DNA from: Lantana camara
Taxonomy: Eukaryota; Streptophyta; Magnoliopsida; Lamiales; Verbenaceae
Length of the DNA stretch: 64,000 nucleotides
NCBI GenBank assembly: GCA_037501455.1
Contig: CM074865.1
Span: forward strand, 13,896,501 to 13,960,500
Direction: 5' to 3'
Made by a program: the position numbers and the translations under genes. The notes beneath the pieces are model-generated. The model was given only the letters and a program-made list of their open reading frames with translations. It was not told the DNA's origin and searched no databases. This document shows, piece after piece, positions 22,458 through 35,075 of the stretch. The first letter of the stretch is position 1, and each line of letters begins with the position of its first letter.

Positions 22458-24604
22458 GTTTTAATTTTAAATCGTGAACTTCCTTCAGTTCTATTGATTT
22501 GTACTGTTAGTGCTAGAAACATGGACATATGTAAATATCTCATAAATATCTCTGGCCTGTGTAAATTTCTTATAATACTTGAAATCTCCTAGGGTCTTCC
22601 TGTAATATTGTAGGGAGGAAAAGGGGTGTTCCTGTAATATGTAATTTCGGGGTTTAGACATCATCTATAATGGATAAAAAATTGAAGATAGGGCTAATTG
22701 TGTGTAATGACATTGGATCAGTGAAATTTTTCACTAAAAAATTTGAAATAAGACTTTGTTTTGTGTAATGACATTGGATCAGTGTAAAACTCATGATGCA
22801 CGCACATACACGGTGAAAGGAACAAAAACACTATAAAACAAATTTATTTTAAAATTTACCAGATTGACACCTAAACTCGCAAGAAAGATAGTAAAATTTC
22901 TTAATTGTTTTGAAGGGAGACATTTATTGGATAATGTAATTGACCTAACTCAGCTCCAAAAATTAGCTCAAGTAGGAAGAATTGTCAAAACGGAATACAT
23001 ACAAGATAATAAGAGCGTAAAATTTGCAAAAATGAATATTTGTGGATGGATAGACAAACTTAAAATAAAACATGTTTTGAACCATATTGAATAATCCGAG
23101 AGTGGCATATATTGAATAAATGTGATTTGATTTAATTCACTTTAAAAGTTAGCTTAAGATAGAAAAATTATCAAACCATTATATATAAAAAATCACAACC
23201 TTTAAACTTTCGACACAGGACATTCAACGACCTTAGTTACACATATTTGTTGTTGACTCTAAATATGGAAAGTGCCTAGAAATTTATTAGGGATAATTAC
23301 TAGAAAAACCCTATCAAATATTGAAAATGGAAAGTATTTTATAAAAATAGACATAAAAAACCCTCACTCGTTAATTGAGCCTCATACGCCAAAAAATTCA
23401 ATTTTAACTATAAAAATTACACTTTTTCTCTTCTTTGCAAAAATTATACAAAAATATTTTTTAATAAAAAATTCCAAAAAAATATAACAGAATATAAAAG
23501 GAAATATTGAAAAGGATATATAAAAGAAATAAATCATATAAATGCCACAAAAATTCCTATTGGGAAGCAAAAGATGAAAGTAAAGATATAAAATCAAAAG
23601 TTAGTAAAAATATATATCAAAAAGAAATTAATGGATAAAAATTACATATTAAAAAAAAAAATAGAACTTATTTGAAAATTTCCATAAATACTAGGGTAAA
23701 AACTGAAATTATAGAAATTAAAAAAACTATGCAGATAATACAAAAAATAATTTTTTTAAAAATAAATTCGCACAACCCGCGGGTACAATATAATTATCAG
23801 ACATAAAATTTTCTATACAAATTTTAGAAAATACAAGATTTCTCATGAGATTTTTTATAATATGATATTTTTTCTATCCATTTCGAATAATACAACAAAC
23901 TTAAGTGTATATAAATCAAAATTTTACTACGAAAACGACGACTTTGGCACTCTGCGACATTACGCGCAAAGCCCCATTCAACAAGAAATTTAAATTTCTC
24001 AATAGACAATCTAAATGTTGATGGCAACCAGCAGGTCAAATCTATCAATATAAATTGCAACGGGTCGTATATTTTATCATTTCATGGATAATAAAGAAAA
24101 CTCAAAACCGAGATCCCATACCGCGAAGGACAAACCATGACACAGAGACGAAAAGGATTTCTTCAACAGATAAACTTAACTCCATATTTCTGAATTATAT
24201 TCATAACAAGACCTTGTAATAGTCATACAAAACACTGCAGAAACCAATCCGTGGAGTATCGCTATACCTTTATCTTCCAAAACCCTCGTAAGTCGTGACA
24301 ATCCACATAATCAGCTAATATTTCTGATAGGTGGCGAACAAATCAAACATAATTAAATTTCTATCTACCTATCAATACAACTGTGTATAGCAATAAACGA
24401 GATCGATACACAGATATTGAGAAAATAATTCTTTTTGGTTTTGAGGAAAACAATAAAAAAAATTAAACCAACCAAAAAACGAAGCACAAAAAGTGCAACA
24501 TAATCCAATCGTCAGATAGTGAACCAGTGAAGAAATTTCCACGACAAAAGCAAGAATGCAGATCATGTGGCACGTGTGCAAATTTGGGTGTGTGTTCCAA
24601 TTGA

Positions 24605-25547
24605 TCGAATCCCATGCTCCAAATCAGTTTTGGCCCGAAGCTGGCGCCACCGCAACCTACCTCACAAACAGATTGTCTACTAAAATTCTTGCCCACAAGA
24701 CACCCCCGTCCGTTCTCCAGACACAAACTGAGGTACTCTCCCACCTTACACTGTCACCTCGGATTTTTGGGTCCACTGTGTTCGTCCATGTCTCGAAATC
24801 GGACCGAATCAAACTTGATTCTTGTGCAGTAAAGTGTGTTTTCGTGAGGCATGCCCCTCGGGATACTGATGCTATAACCCCGTCACCAGGCGAAATCATG
24901 TCACTATAGACTGTGATTTTGTGAAATTCGAGTATTATTTTCTTACCCAGCCCAGCAACCAGGGGGAGAGTTGGAGTGAATCACTGTACTGGTTAAGTTA
25001 TCCTGATCCTACATCAGAGTCTAGACAGAGAAATGAAGATCTCAGTACCACCCCCACAACAACACCTAATGATCCTCCGTATGATGTCCAAGACGAGGTA
25101 ACTGAAATGAACTCCCCTCCTGATGTTCATAATAATATTGATACCATAGGTGCTGATGATGTTGTCCCTCAAAGTGAAACAGGTCACAGTTATTCTCTAC
25201 CGCAGAGGAGCACCAGGGGAGTTCCCCCCCCCCCCCCCCCCCCCCCCCCCCCGCCCCCGCGATACTCTCCTGATCAACCTTCCCGATCATCCAAATATCC
25301 CAAAGGGAACATCGTCAGGGAGAGTATGTCTGATGTTGCTAAGGCATTCTTTGGGAACCTCTGTAAAGAAGAAATCCCTAGAATAGTACAGGAAACCAGA
25401 CAAAATAGAGAATGAGAGAAGGCCATGAGAGTTGGGATGGATACCCTGATGAAGAATGAGACTTGGGCGAAATGTAGGCTACCCAAAGGAAAGAGACCGG
25501 TCGGCTACAGATGGGTGTTCACTGTGAAACACAAAGCAGACGGTTCA
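24605..25547 (+). pseudogene. copia gag-pol fragment, 5' part
   Basis: The text parallels codons ~757-1070 of the intact copia ORF at 46973-51535: the end of integrase (FWPEA, PRIFGSTVFVH, CAVKCVF), the linker, and the start of reverse transcriptase (NETWAKCRLPKGKRP, RWVFTVKH). It is broken by a frameshift near 24880-24930 and by TGA at 25413-25415, where the intact element has Trp. A 29-base C run lies at 25224-25252, where the intact element has a normal VPPHRYS codon stretch. No LTRs, gag or protease are present, so this is a truncated piece. Confidence 0.85.
25224..25252. repeat. 29-bp poly-C tract
   Basis: An uninterrupted C homopolymer inside the copia fragment, followed by GCCCCCGC. 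It is absent from the homologous position of the intact element. Its exact length is likely to be unreliable in any assembly. Confidence 0.8.
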
Positions 25548-25555
25548 GTTGAAAG

Positions 25556-25996
25556 CTATGTTACACGGACAAGGACACGACACGACACGGACATGGCGAC
25601 ACGGATTTTTTAAAAATTTTAGGACACGACACGGCTCCGACACGGCTATATTTTATATAAATAAATATATTTTATATAAAAATAAAAATAGTTTATAAGT
25701 ATAATCTAGATAAAATAAAATATTTTAAAAAAATATGTATAATTAAAAACTAGAATAAGTTTGTTATTTTAGTTTTCACCCCAAAAAATTCTAAAAATAT
25801 TAAAAAATGCATAAAAAACTTTATTTAATTAGAAAATTTGCCCCGCCGTGTCCGACACCATATCCTATTTTTTTTTTAAATTTTTTTTATTTCGGACACG
25901 TTTCAGCCGTGTCCTACATGTGTCCGAGCCGTGTCCGTGTCCGATACGTATCGGACACTGCACAGACACTTTTTTTGCCGTGTTCGTGCTTTCTAG
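25556..25996. mobile_element. hAT-like MITE inserted in the copia fragment
   Basis: GTTGAAAG at 25548-25555 recurs at 25997-26004, an 8-bp target duplication. It interrupts the reverse transcriptase text exactly at the codons that read VERYK in the intact element. Ends are CTATGTTACACGGACA and, in complement, CTAGAAAGCACGAACA. Subterminal GACACG/CGTGTCC repeats tie it to the element at 1016-1193. The 441-bp interior is AT-rich and noncoding. Confidence 0.85.
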
Positions 25997-26004
25997 GTTG
26001 AAAG

Positions 26005-26183
26005 GTATAAGGTCGGGCTAGTTGCAAAAGGGTACACTCAAACTTTCGGAATCGATTACTTCGAAATCCTTCTCTCCGGTGGCAAAATTAGATATTGTTC
26101 GAGTATTGCTCTCCGTAGCTGCGAATGAGGAGTGGCCACTTCAACAGTTTGATATGAAGAACGCCTTCCTACATGGGGATTCT
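26005..26183 (+). pseudogene. copia reverse transcriptase fragment, 3' part
   Basis: It resumes the pol text after the MITE (GLVAKGYT-like, FSPVAKLD, VRVLLSVAAN) and contains the catalytic-region motif DMKNAFLHGD. It stops abruptly at ~26183, where minus-strand Athila gag text begins. A frameshift occurs near 26060. Confidence 0.85.
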
Positions 26184-26255
26184 TTCAATCATATCCATCA
26201 ATTTTGCCAGAGTTTTGTTCATAATAGATCCCCCACTCGCAGCATCCATCATCCT
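26184..26255 (-). pseudogene. Athila gag fragment, distal piece
   Basis: On the minus strand this reads MMDAASGGSIMNKT followed by LAKLMDMIE, the well-known segment after the GLxPxxR motif of Athila-type gag proteins. It is separated from the rest of gag (32868-33627) by the solo LTR. The junction with copia text at 26183/26184 has no visible terminus of either element. Confidence 0.8.
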
Positions 26256-29200
26256 TGTGACATCCCGTTCGTTCGTACATGTAGGTTTGTGCCTTGTGTG
26301 AGTTTAATTTACGCAATTACGTGTTTTTCAATTTACTTATATGCTTCTTTTAGTTATTTATGTGCCTTTTAAATTTATTTAAATTCTATTTAAGTGATTT
26401 ATATGATTTAAATTGCCTAACTCGTTTAAATTATTACCTGAACTACATGATCATAAATGTTTTAATATGAATTCGTTGCTAAGAATATGAATTGAATTGA
26501 ATTAATTGATAATTGGACTTGATTGTATTTTATTTAAATTTTTTAGTACTTAATTGAAAATAGGCTTTGGGCCTATTTGTCACTTTTTGAAAGTTTAGGG
26601 ACCTATTTGAAAATAGGACACCTTGAACTTCTTTATTCGATATCTTGAGTTCTGGAACTCGAATTTGAGATCCGTCTTAGCCGTTGGACTCGATTCGACG
26701 ATTCGAACCCAATGGAATTAATCTCATAATTTTTAGTGTCGTTTGAATCTTCGATGAAGCCAATTTTTGTACCATTTCAGCTCCATTTCTTCTTTATTCA
26801 CACGAGATAGCAACAGCTTGGAGACAAGGAAGAGATTTCAACTATTCACCTTCTTCAAGCTCAAGATTTGCTCAAGATTTCTTCATCCTTTTCGATCCTC
26901 AACGATCCAAGGTAAGTTCCGTATTCCTTGTGATTCATGCTTCGATTAAGCCCTATTTTGTGTCTTGTATTTGAGTTTATATGCATGAAGGAAGAGATGG
27001 ATGAACAGTTAGGTTTTCATATGATTTTTGAATATATGCTCCATAGTTGCTTTCTTTGAGCTTTAAGGCATGGAATGTGTTTATTTAAGCTTCCTTATCA
27101 TGTTTAAATGCTTGGATTTCTTGCTAGTTGAGTATATTATGATTTTCCATCAATGTATCCATGATATATGAATAGTATTTGGGTGTTTTAATGCAAGAAA
27201 TGGACTGCATACATGGTCTCAAGTTGCTACGTGGGATATTGCCTAGTTTTATGGTGTTTTAGCATGGTTTTTGCATGAATTATGATTTGATTGTGGCTGT
27301 ATTGAACCCCTGCACATTCCAACTTCGAACAACCCATTTTCTGCTCTTTTTACCACTGCAAGTATCACCCCGGGCGAGGAGATTTTGTGAAGAAAGTGTC
27401 CCCGTTATGCAGACAGTTTTTGGGCAGTTTTCTCGGGCGGGAAATTTTTACCTTGGAATTTACCAGGTCGTGGACCCTCCATCCGAGCTCCGATTGACCT
27501 AAAATTTGAACCACAAAAATCTTCTATAGTTTAGAGTAATATCCCATTGGAATAATATTAAAATCATACCTTTATTGTGAGATATAGTCGATCCATTTTG
27601 GTGTCGCCACTTCGCCAAAAATCTGCTTTCGTTCCACTTCAAGCTTATGCCATTTTCACATCGCTTTGAACTAAAATTCGAGCCATATACCGTTGGAAAC
27701 CTCCATTTGTCTAGTTTCTTATACAACAAACAAAATTCAATTCCAACTTCTATAACTCGATATATCTCCATTTTTGTACCGATTGTGCATTTTGATAATC
27801 TATCATCTTTTGCCCAATTTTGCTCGGAACTCCTTTTAACGCTTCTCTTTCATTTTTCTTGTGTTCTCCCGCCCCTATAATGATCCTAACTTGCTGATAA
27901 TTTGTTATATGACTTGTTTTGATGTTTATTTTAATTTTATGGTATTTATTTTGATGTGTGAACGTGATTGTAACACTTAAACGATTAAATGCTACGTATG
28001 ATGTTCCCTTGCTTCTAATGCATCTCTTTATGTATTTCATTTCAATTCTCTCATCTCTAACTTGATTCTAAGATGTCAATTACTTGTTATATGTTGTATT
28101 ATGACATGTTTAAAGATTTTATACCATGGAATTTATATGCTAAAATGATGCAAACGCTTATGTGACATCGTATGCCATCTTGTTGCATTCCTTTGCATCC
28201 ATTCACATTGTCGTGCGTCTATTTAGTACATAATTGAGTCTAAGTCTCGGGTTTTGTATTTTTTTCTCACAGAGGAAGTTCCCGGTGTTGGTGTTGAGCT
28301 CGAGATATAGTTTGTGGTGGTCGGCACACTCTTGTTTTTTGCCTTGCGCACAAGGTGAGGTTTAGGATCTTTTCTTTTAGTTAAACGACCTATAACCCCT
28401 ATGTGCTCGTATTTCTAGCCCGTATGCAACTATATATTATATATATAGTTAAATATGTGCTAAGTATAATATGTTATGATCTTGTGAACACCTTCGAATT
28501 TTGAAAGTATGTATAAGAGCGTATATAAGCTTGAGTTTTGAAACCCTTATGATATGATACGATATGTTAAGTTATGATATGTAAGCGAGTTAAGCCATGA
28601 AAGATTGGTATATGTATGTTATGATCCATATGTTTGGGCCCCAGAGCTATGAGCAAGGACAACTGGGACGGTATCGGGCCATCGGGATCGTCACTCCTTA
28701 GCATAGTTTCTGTAGCACCCCGGAGCGCAGAGCACTACATCCCCCGCACTATAACCCAACACGTGTAATGAAATAGAGACTCTGCACACACATCAAGCTA
28801 CGGCGAATAGGTGACAAACAAAAATTCCAACTAAGTTAGGTGGTGTAGACCCTAATTCAGGGCGCGCAACAAAAATCAAAACACATGCGGCAGCAACAAG
28901 ATCATCAAACATGTGTATAATACCCAACTAAACAAATTAATTACATATGATACAAACATGCCCATCCCGGGCCAAATAAATCATATAAAATCATGAATTC
29001 AAAATCTTATACATATTCATACTTATACATAATACCAAAACGGAAAGGTAAAGATGCAGAATGCTAAAGGACTAGGACACAAGACTCAAACGACCTAAAC
29101 GAAAAACGCCGTCTAGCTCGAACCAAACCCTACACCTGCAAACTCAAAAAAACACTAGAGGAAAAATAAGACAACGAGGAGGGGTCAGTCCTAAAGACTG

Positions 29201-32200
29201 GTGAGGGGTCTAACACACTCACACGTATATATACATAAAGCAGAGCATATTCAAAGTTATAAAAGCTCATGAACCGGGGCGTGCTTTTTGCATTCTAAAA
29301 TTTTTTCTCCCGTAATAATACATATAAAGAAAAAGGTTTAAGGCCGAAGGCCAAAATCGACCAATTTTAGAAGTTAGAAGTCCACTCCCATTTTACGAAC
29401 CATTTTCAAAATCTAAATCACACAACTCGGCGAGTACGAGTTTCAGACCACCTAACTCAGTTAATATTCAAAATCAGAATCAAAATTCAAACGAAAAACA
29501 TAATTCAAACAGACATACCTCTTCTCCAGGTGATGGAATGGTGGTACCTACCCTAACCATCGTTCATATTGTATGGGTCGTGAGTTTCATGACGCTCACG
29601 CCCGAGGATCCCTTCCCCCACCAACCTCCTGGTGGGTTCAGGGGTGATCCTAAGTGTAGAGACCATACTCGGGAGTGACCCGATGGCCCAACACCTTCCC
29701 GGGGCTCCTTTGCACAAATCCCCGTGGCCCAGTTCAAATTGTTCAAATTTTCAAAATTCGAAAGTTCTTAATTTTCAAAATCAGACTTATTTTTCAAAGT
29801 CATAACTCGCTAGTTTCAAAATCACACACACCAACCCTTTTCTAAACAAACGAACGAAAATATAACTTACGTATACATAAAAGCGTTTTTCAAACATTTC
29901 ATAACAAACGGGGAAAATCCCAAAAAATACATATCAAACAAGTATCTATATACATATATATACTTAAGTCACATGCAAGCTTCAAAATTTACGTAGGGTT
30001 ATAGGCCATATTATCTAAAAGAAAGAAAACCTCACCCTGACAAACCAACCGAACGAAGCAAACCAAAACACACCTAAAAGACCACCTTCTTTCCCTCGGG
30101 GACGAACCTCTGAACAAAACAAAGAACGAAAGATAAACTTAGACTCAAAATGAACCACTTAGACGCTCGGCGAATGCCTATGAATGCAAATGATGCATAT
30201 GAAATGCAACGAGATGCCATTTAACGCATACAAATTCATTTTAATTCATAAATCACATAATTCACGCCAAACGGATTCACAACTTTCATGCAACGAACAT
30301 AACATATCATATAACCCTTTCACAATGCATACATATCAAGAATTAAGAAGGAAAATTGCTTGCGAGGCAAAGAAATGAAGTAATGATTCATGCATGCCCG
30401 TAAGAAAGCATATAAGGCATATCTTGTCATATATCACTTATAATAGCATCGAAATTGCATAATAAATTCATAACAAAGCAAATAATATGATATATAACAA
30501 ATTAATAACAGATAACAAACATAGACGAGCTAAGGAAGTCAAGAAAAACAACAAAAAAATGTAACAGCAACTCGCAGCAGCAACAGGTCGAAGTTCACCC
30601 TAAAAAGGGCCACGGCTGTGACCTAAACTCAGTTCAAAAGAGGTCGCGGCCGCTACCACAGACACCACCAGCCAAAGTAGCAACAAAAATCGAAAGTAGG
30701 CCAAGATTGGGTCGTGGTCTGGGCCACGACTGCACGCAGCAGTTGCGAACAACAGTAGCTCCAGCCCTGTTTCTTCTTCCTTTCCTGGTTCTTCTTCCTT
30801 TCCATGCAGCAACAGTAGATCAACGTAGCAGCACCAACACAAAAGCAAAGAGGCAACAAAACACACAAAATCTAACATAATACAAGCACAACAATGACAG
30901 TAAATTAATACGAGCAACAAGGATGCAAAAATTCATGTTTGAATTCCAATTTCAAAATTCATGAAGGGCAGCCATGGTAGGTCGAGATGCAAGCAAATAC
31001 CACAAAATTTAAGCTCAAAAACATGAAAATGAGCTCATATAGATCATATCAATAGCTTCAAATCAAGAAGCACTCCAAAGATTCACAAGAATTCACAAAA
31101 TTTCACATAAACCCTTACTATTCATATACCAGCCCAAAGCATGCTAAAAAATGGATGAAAATGAACAAATAATAGCTCTAAAGATGCATGAGAAGGTGGA
31201 GGACACAAAAATGTGCTTACCTTTTGAATTTGATGAAGAACGGAGGTCGAACGAGCTCAAAATCATCCATAGGTGAATAGTATCGAGATTTTCCCTTTTT
31301 CTTTATTTTTCCCTTCTCTCTCGGTTCTCCTAGGTTATGGGGCTGAAATAAGCAAGTGGGATGGTAGGTTTCGGGTGTTAGGAAGAAATAGGTTCAAGAA
31401 TCGGGTCAAACGGATCAAAACGAGTAAATTACGGACAAAACGGTGAAGGGTGGTGAATCTGCGCGAAGTTCGGGTTTTGGGCAAAATTCGTGGGCTCAAA
31501 CGGGCTTAAAAAAATACAAAGCTAGGTTCAAAAGCTCCTAAATTTCGTTAGGAGTCCAGCTCCTCTTCCGAAATTCGAATCCGAATTCCCGATCCCAAGT
31601 TACGCCTTTCGGAACACAAGGTGCGCTAAACGTGTTAGGCCCTCGAGTCCCTAACAAACAAAACGGTTTTAAAAACCGTATCAAACGAGCTCAAAAATGG
31701 AAAACGGACATGCAAACAAGTTCATAACACGAATAATTCATGCATATCACGTTAGCACAAAAATTAAAATTAAAAACGGGCACATACGGATCAGATTCAA
31801 GTGCATACTGGCATAAACGTTCAAAATTCATTTAAAAACACTTAACATATAATTCATATAATTCAAGAATTTCATTTAAACAATATAATAAACATATAAA
31901 ATCATAATTAAATAATTTAAAATGCATATAACACTCTCGTTGCAATGTACCTATACGGTCAGACGAGCAGGGTGTTACAGTTTTCATATGATCCGAAGTG
32001 TCACGCGCGACCCTGGGAGTTTGGGAAGGCGTACTCTTCAACGCTCGTGGTGTAAAAACCGGGAAAGACTCGTAGTAGGATCGCTATCCCTAGAGGTTAT
32101 GTTATGTATGGATAGTTAGGGTTTACGTAGCCCTTCTATCTCGGAGTTTGGTGGATTGTTATGTATGATTTCGGTTTTCTTATGTTATATGGGAGGTAAG

Positions 32201-32867
32201 GTTGGAATCTCGTTACTCGCTCGAGCATTATGATTTATGTCTTAAAATTGTGAAACGGGGATAGTTTTATGAAACGTTTTGAATAAGTATACATATAAGT
32301 ATTAGTTTCCTTTTAAAATGCTTTGGTATGCAAAACCTATTCCTGGTTCATGATTCCTCCCTTTGATATGTGCTTTGCTCTATTATATATATAGCGTGTG
32401 GGTGTGCGTTAGCACCCTCCCTCGATCGCTGAACTGACCCCTCTCTTATCTTTTCAGGTGACAGGTTCTTTGGGCTCGTGCTAGGCGGAGAAGTGTGTCT
32501 GTCGAGTCACACTTGGTCGTATAGGTCGGGATAGGTTGCATTTGGTCTCATAAACATTGTTTGTTCTTCGTACTCTTGGGATTTTGTTCTATGCTATGGA
32601 TTTAAGAAATTGTATCCTGTATATGTATATATATTTGATCTCTTGACTCTAGCTTGACCTTTTGATGATATTGCTTCCGCTATCCTGTTGTATGATTGGT
32701 AATTGTTTGATTTTCGCGCACTCTGAGTCGGTGTTAGCTCTGCCTAGCCTAGTGGGTGTGTTGGTCTCCCATTCGCTATGACTTGGACTTGGGTACGAAC
32801 TTTCATTTCGTATCCGGGTTCGGGTCTTCGTGCATGGAATGTGGTGTCCCATGTGCGGGGTGCTACA
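26256..32867 (+). mobile_element. Tekay-like solo LTR, interrupted by a second one
   Basis: ATCCT at 26251-26255 recurs at 32868-32872, a 5-bp target duplication. The sequence starts TGTGACATCCCG and ends CGGGGTGCTACA. Excluding the inner LTR and its duplication, it is ~3.34 kb with no coding domains, primer site or polypurine tract. It is therefore a solo LTR left by recombination between LTRs. Long LTRs opening TGTAACACCCCG-like are typical of Tekay/Del chromoviruses; this lineage call is inference. It lies inside Athila gag text. Open frames within it are not gene-like. Confidence 0.85.
28711..31979 (-). mobile_element. Inverted Tekay-like solo LTR nested in the previous one
   Basis: The plus strand starts TGTAGCACCCCGG and ends GGGTGTTACA. 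Flanking 5-mers are GTTTC (28706-28710) and GTTTT (31980-31984), a target duplication with one mismatch. Length is 3269 bp, close to the host LTR. Its complement carries the same block order (TGTAACACCC start, TTGGGATCGGGAATTCGG, GGTGAGGTTTTC, GCTACA end), so it belongs to the same family in opposite orientation. No coding domain is present. Confidence 0.85.
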
Positions 32868-33636
32868 ATCCTTTTGTCTATTGGCGTCAAACCTCCATAA
32901 AAGTAATAGACGATAGTATTATCTGGGAAGCCATGTTGTGGGCAAAGTGAAAGCAAGCTCTTGTAACGCTCCCAATACTCATGAAGACCTCGTGCTCTTT
33001 TTGCTTGATTACAACAATCTCCCGATGGAGGTCGATCTCCCGCAAAGCTGGAAAAAATTTATCCAAAAATTTCTCCGACATTTACTCCCAAGTGGTGATG
33101 GTTCCAGATGGAAAAGAGTATAGCCGCTTTTCCGCCGCATCTTGCAAGGAGAATGGGAAAGCTTGCAGCTTGATTTGGTCCTCGGTGACCCCATGAGGCA
33201 GAGTAGAGAAACAAACTGTGTGGAATGTACTCAGATGTTGGTGGGGATTTTCGTTCTCCAGACCGTGAAAGACGGGAAGTAAGTGTATCAACCCCGTCTT
33301 CAGCTCAAAACCAGCACCGACCTCTGGAAAAGTGATACAGAGAGGTTGTTGTGCAGTAGCAGGACGCGTCAGATCGCACATGGTTCTGCGTGGTGCTACC
33401 ATGGTTAAGGTTTAGCCAAACGCAACAGTCAAATCAGCCTGTTCTTCTTCTGAATATTCCGACTTAGTTCCACATCTTTCAAATTTAATCAGGTCAGGAT
33501 TTTCCGCCAGTTTCTTACGCGTCTTGGTTTGTTTTCTAACGATCTCGTAGTCTTCTCGATTTTTTGTTTGTAAATTGGCTTGTCTTTTCCGCGAAGACTC
33601 CTGTTCATGAAAAAGAATTAAATTCAATTAGTACCA
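32868..33636 (-). pseudogene. Athila gag fragment, proximal piece
   Basis: Minus-strand text shows the conserved order QQPLCITFP, LKTGLIHLLPVFHGLENE, PHGVTEDQIKLQAFPFSL, SGTITTWE, then EKFLDKFFPALREI and CPQHGF..IVYYFYGGLTP, all hallmarks of Athila-type gypsy gag (capsid region). Frameshifts occur near 33080 and 32960. The reading continues into 26255-26184 once the solo LTR is removed. It is noncoding in its present state. Confidence 0.8.
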
Positions 33637-33660
33637 ATCCCCGGAAACAGTACCAAAATT
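33637..33660 (-). other. Athila primer-binding site
   Basis: Read on minus, the sequence just outside the LTR is TTTGGTACTGTTTCCGGGG, close to the tRNA-Asp primer-binding site (TGGCGCCGTTGCCGGGGA) usual for Athila. Its position between the LTR and gag fixes the orientation of the element. Confidence 0.65.
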
Positions 33661-35075
33661 TGACAGGTGCAGAATCCGTCAAAAATAAATATAATTTCAG
33701 TCTACGACTAATACGTAGTATAGCGCAAACGGGTCGAACCACAGAGATTGGGAGAAATTAATTCAATTAAGTTCGCAGGAAAAATCACAAGAAATAACAA
33801 GTAAAAGTAGAGGGGTATTGGAGTTGACTAAACTAGTTAAAATTAAACAAGCAATTAATTAAAACTAAAAGCTAGAAGAACACGATCAAACACGTTGGAA
33901 GATAAGATTAACCAATAAGGAGAACAACACCTAGTTAGAGATCATAATTCAATTTTCACATCGATCACGGATGGAAGGATAATTTCAAATAATTCAAATA
34001 GGTATACTAAAGCAGATAGAGACACTTGACTCTGCCTCGTTTTCACTTAATTTATCGAATAGCCTAAAGACCCTTGACAACTATTTTCCCTAAACAGTTT
34101 CACAACCCCTAGAGACACGCGACAAGATTTAATGAACCGCGACATTAAAATCTATGAAAACACTAACCCGAATTAACCAAGCCACGATACGTGCAAGATT
34201 TAAATTCGATTATTAATTCCCTTAACGAGTCAGAATTGCAACCAATCCTTCTCGTTAATGCACCACAAACATCAATCAAGCATTACATAAATTTCATGCA
34301 TCATGAATGGCACTATGCAATTAAATCTACTTAGATGATTGTGCACTATCATTAAACATACAAATCATAATAAACACGACACTCAGAGAATTAATTAGGT
34401 CTCATGATGTTTTAACCGAATCATAAATCCCTAGCTAAGTATTACGAAATTAGCTATTCATAGTTATAAAATCCAAAAATATAAAATAAATTAAAAGCAT
34501 CAAAGAATTGAAAATAAAGGAAGAAGAATTCATTGACACTGCTCCGAACGACTGCGCGTTCCTGCTCTCCAAAAGCTGCGTGAAAAGTCTCCGAAATCTA
34601 CGGCCCAAATTCGTATATAAAGCATGCACCAAAATCTGCCCTCAATTCGGATGCCTCTTCCTACTCAAATTGGACTTTTGAAGTCCACCTCAAGCTGGGC
34701 CTATTCCACTTTAATTCCTAGCCCACTTTCATCAGCTGTGAAATAAAATGGGCCCCTTCAATTAACACACAGATGGACCAAACTAGGAAGCCGAATAGTC
34801 AAAGTGTCAAGCTCACTAGCTAATTAAACTTAAAAACGTCCCACGTGGTGCCTCCGTATTGAACCACCAATCTCCAAATAACGCAGCCTCAAGTCTCATG
34901 ATTTTCTACTCTGCCAATTTTCTCCTTTAACAAGACCGAAATCGCTCACTTTCACCCCCAAACTTCGAATCCACAATTAAAACAACAAAGTATTAATTTT
35001 TTCCAATTAAGGACCAAATGAAGCATAAAATGAGGCAATAATCGATTAGAAATATGACTAAATAGCTAGCTATCA
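33661..35075 (-). repeat. 5' LTR of the Athila element
   Basis: The plus-strand sequence begins TGACAGGTG directly beyond the primer-binding site and ends GCTATCA at 35075. Segmental-duplication text starts at the next base, so the LTR boundary is well defined. A minus-strand TATA motif (CTTTATATACGA, 34612-34623) fits an LTR promoter. The 3' half of the element is lost at 26183, and no second LTR is present. Confidence 0.7.

Larger units (their letters stand above)
20115..24550. repeat. Segmental duplication, copy A
   Basis: 20115-20388 and 22468-24550 match 35076-38245 almost continuously. Shared markers are GATTTGTACTGTTAGTGCTAG, ATCTCTGGCCTGTGTAAATT, TGCCTAGAAATTTATTAGGG and AGCAATAAACGAGATCGATAC. 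Copy A alone contains the MULE at 20399-22457, and copy B alone the 942-bp solo LTR. The homology ends at ATGCAGATCATGTGG (24556-24570 versus 38239-38253). It is very AT-rich with no credible gene: open frames of 70-80 codons are shared by both copies but are low complexity. Confidence 0.85.

Noticed and set aside
23272..23597. 71-codon Phe/Ile/Tyr-rich ORF present in both segmental copies
   Set aside because: Conservation is explained by the duplication itself; the composition is that of AT-rich DNA and both strands are open.
24463..24744. Short ORFs near 24.4-24.7 kb as a host gene
   Set aside because: The plus frame is copia integrase text and the minus frame its shadow.
30600..30920. 106-codon minus-strand ORF rich in Leu and Cys
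   Set aside because: It lies within the Tekay-like solo LTR and overlaps other open frames; no recognisable protein.
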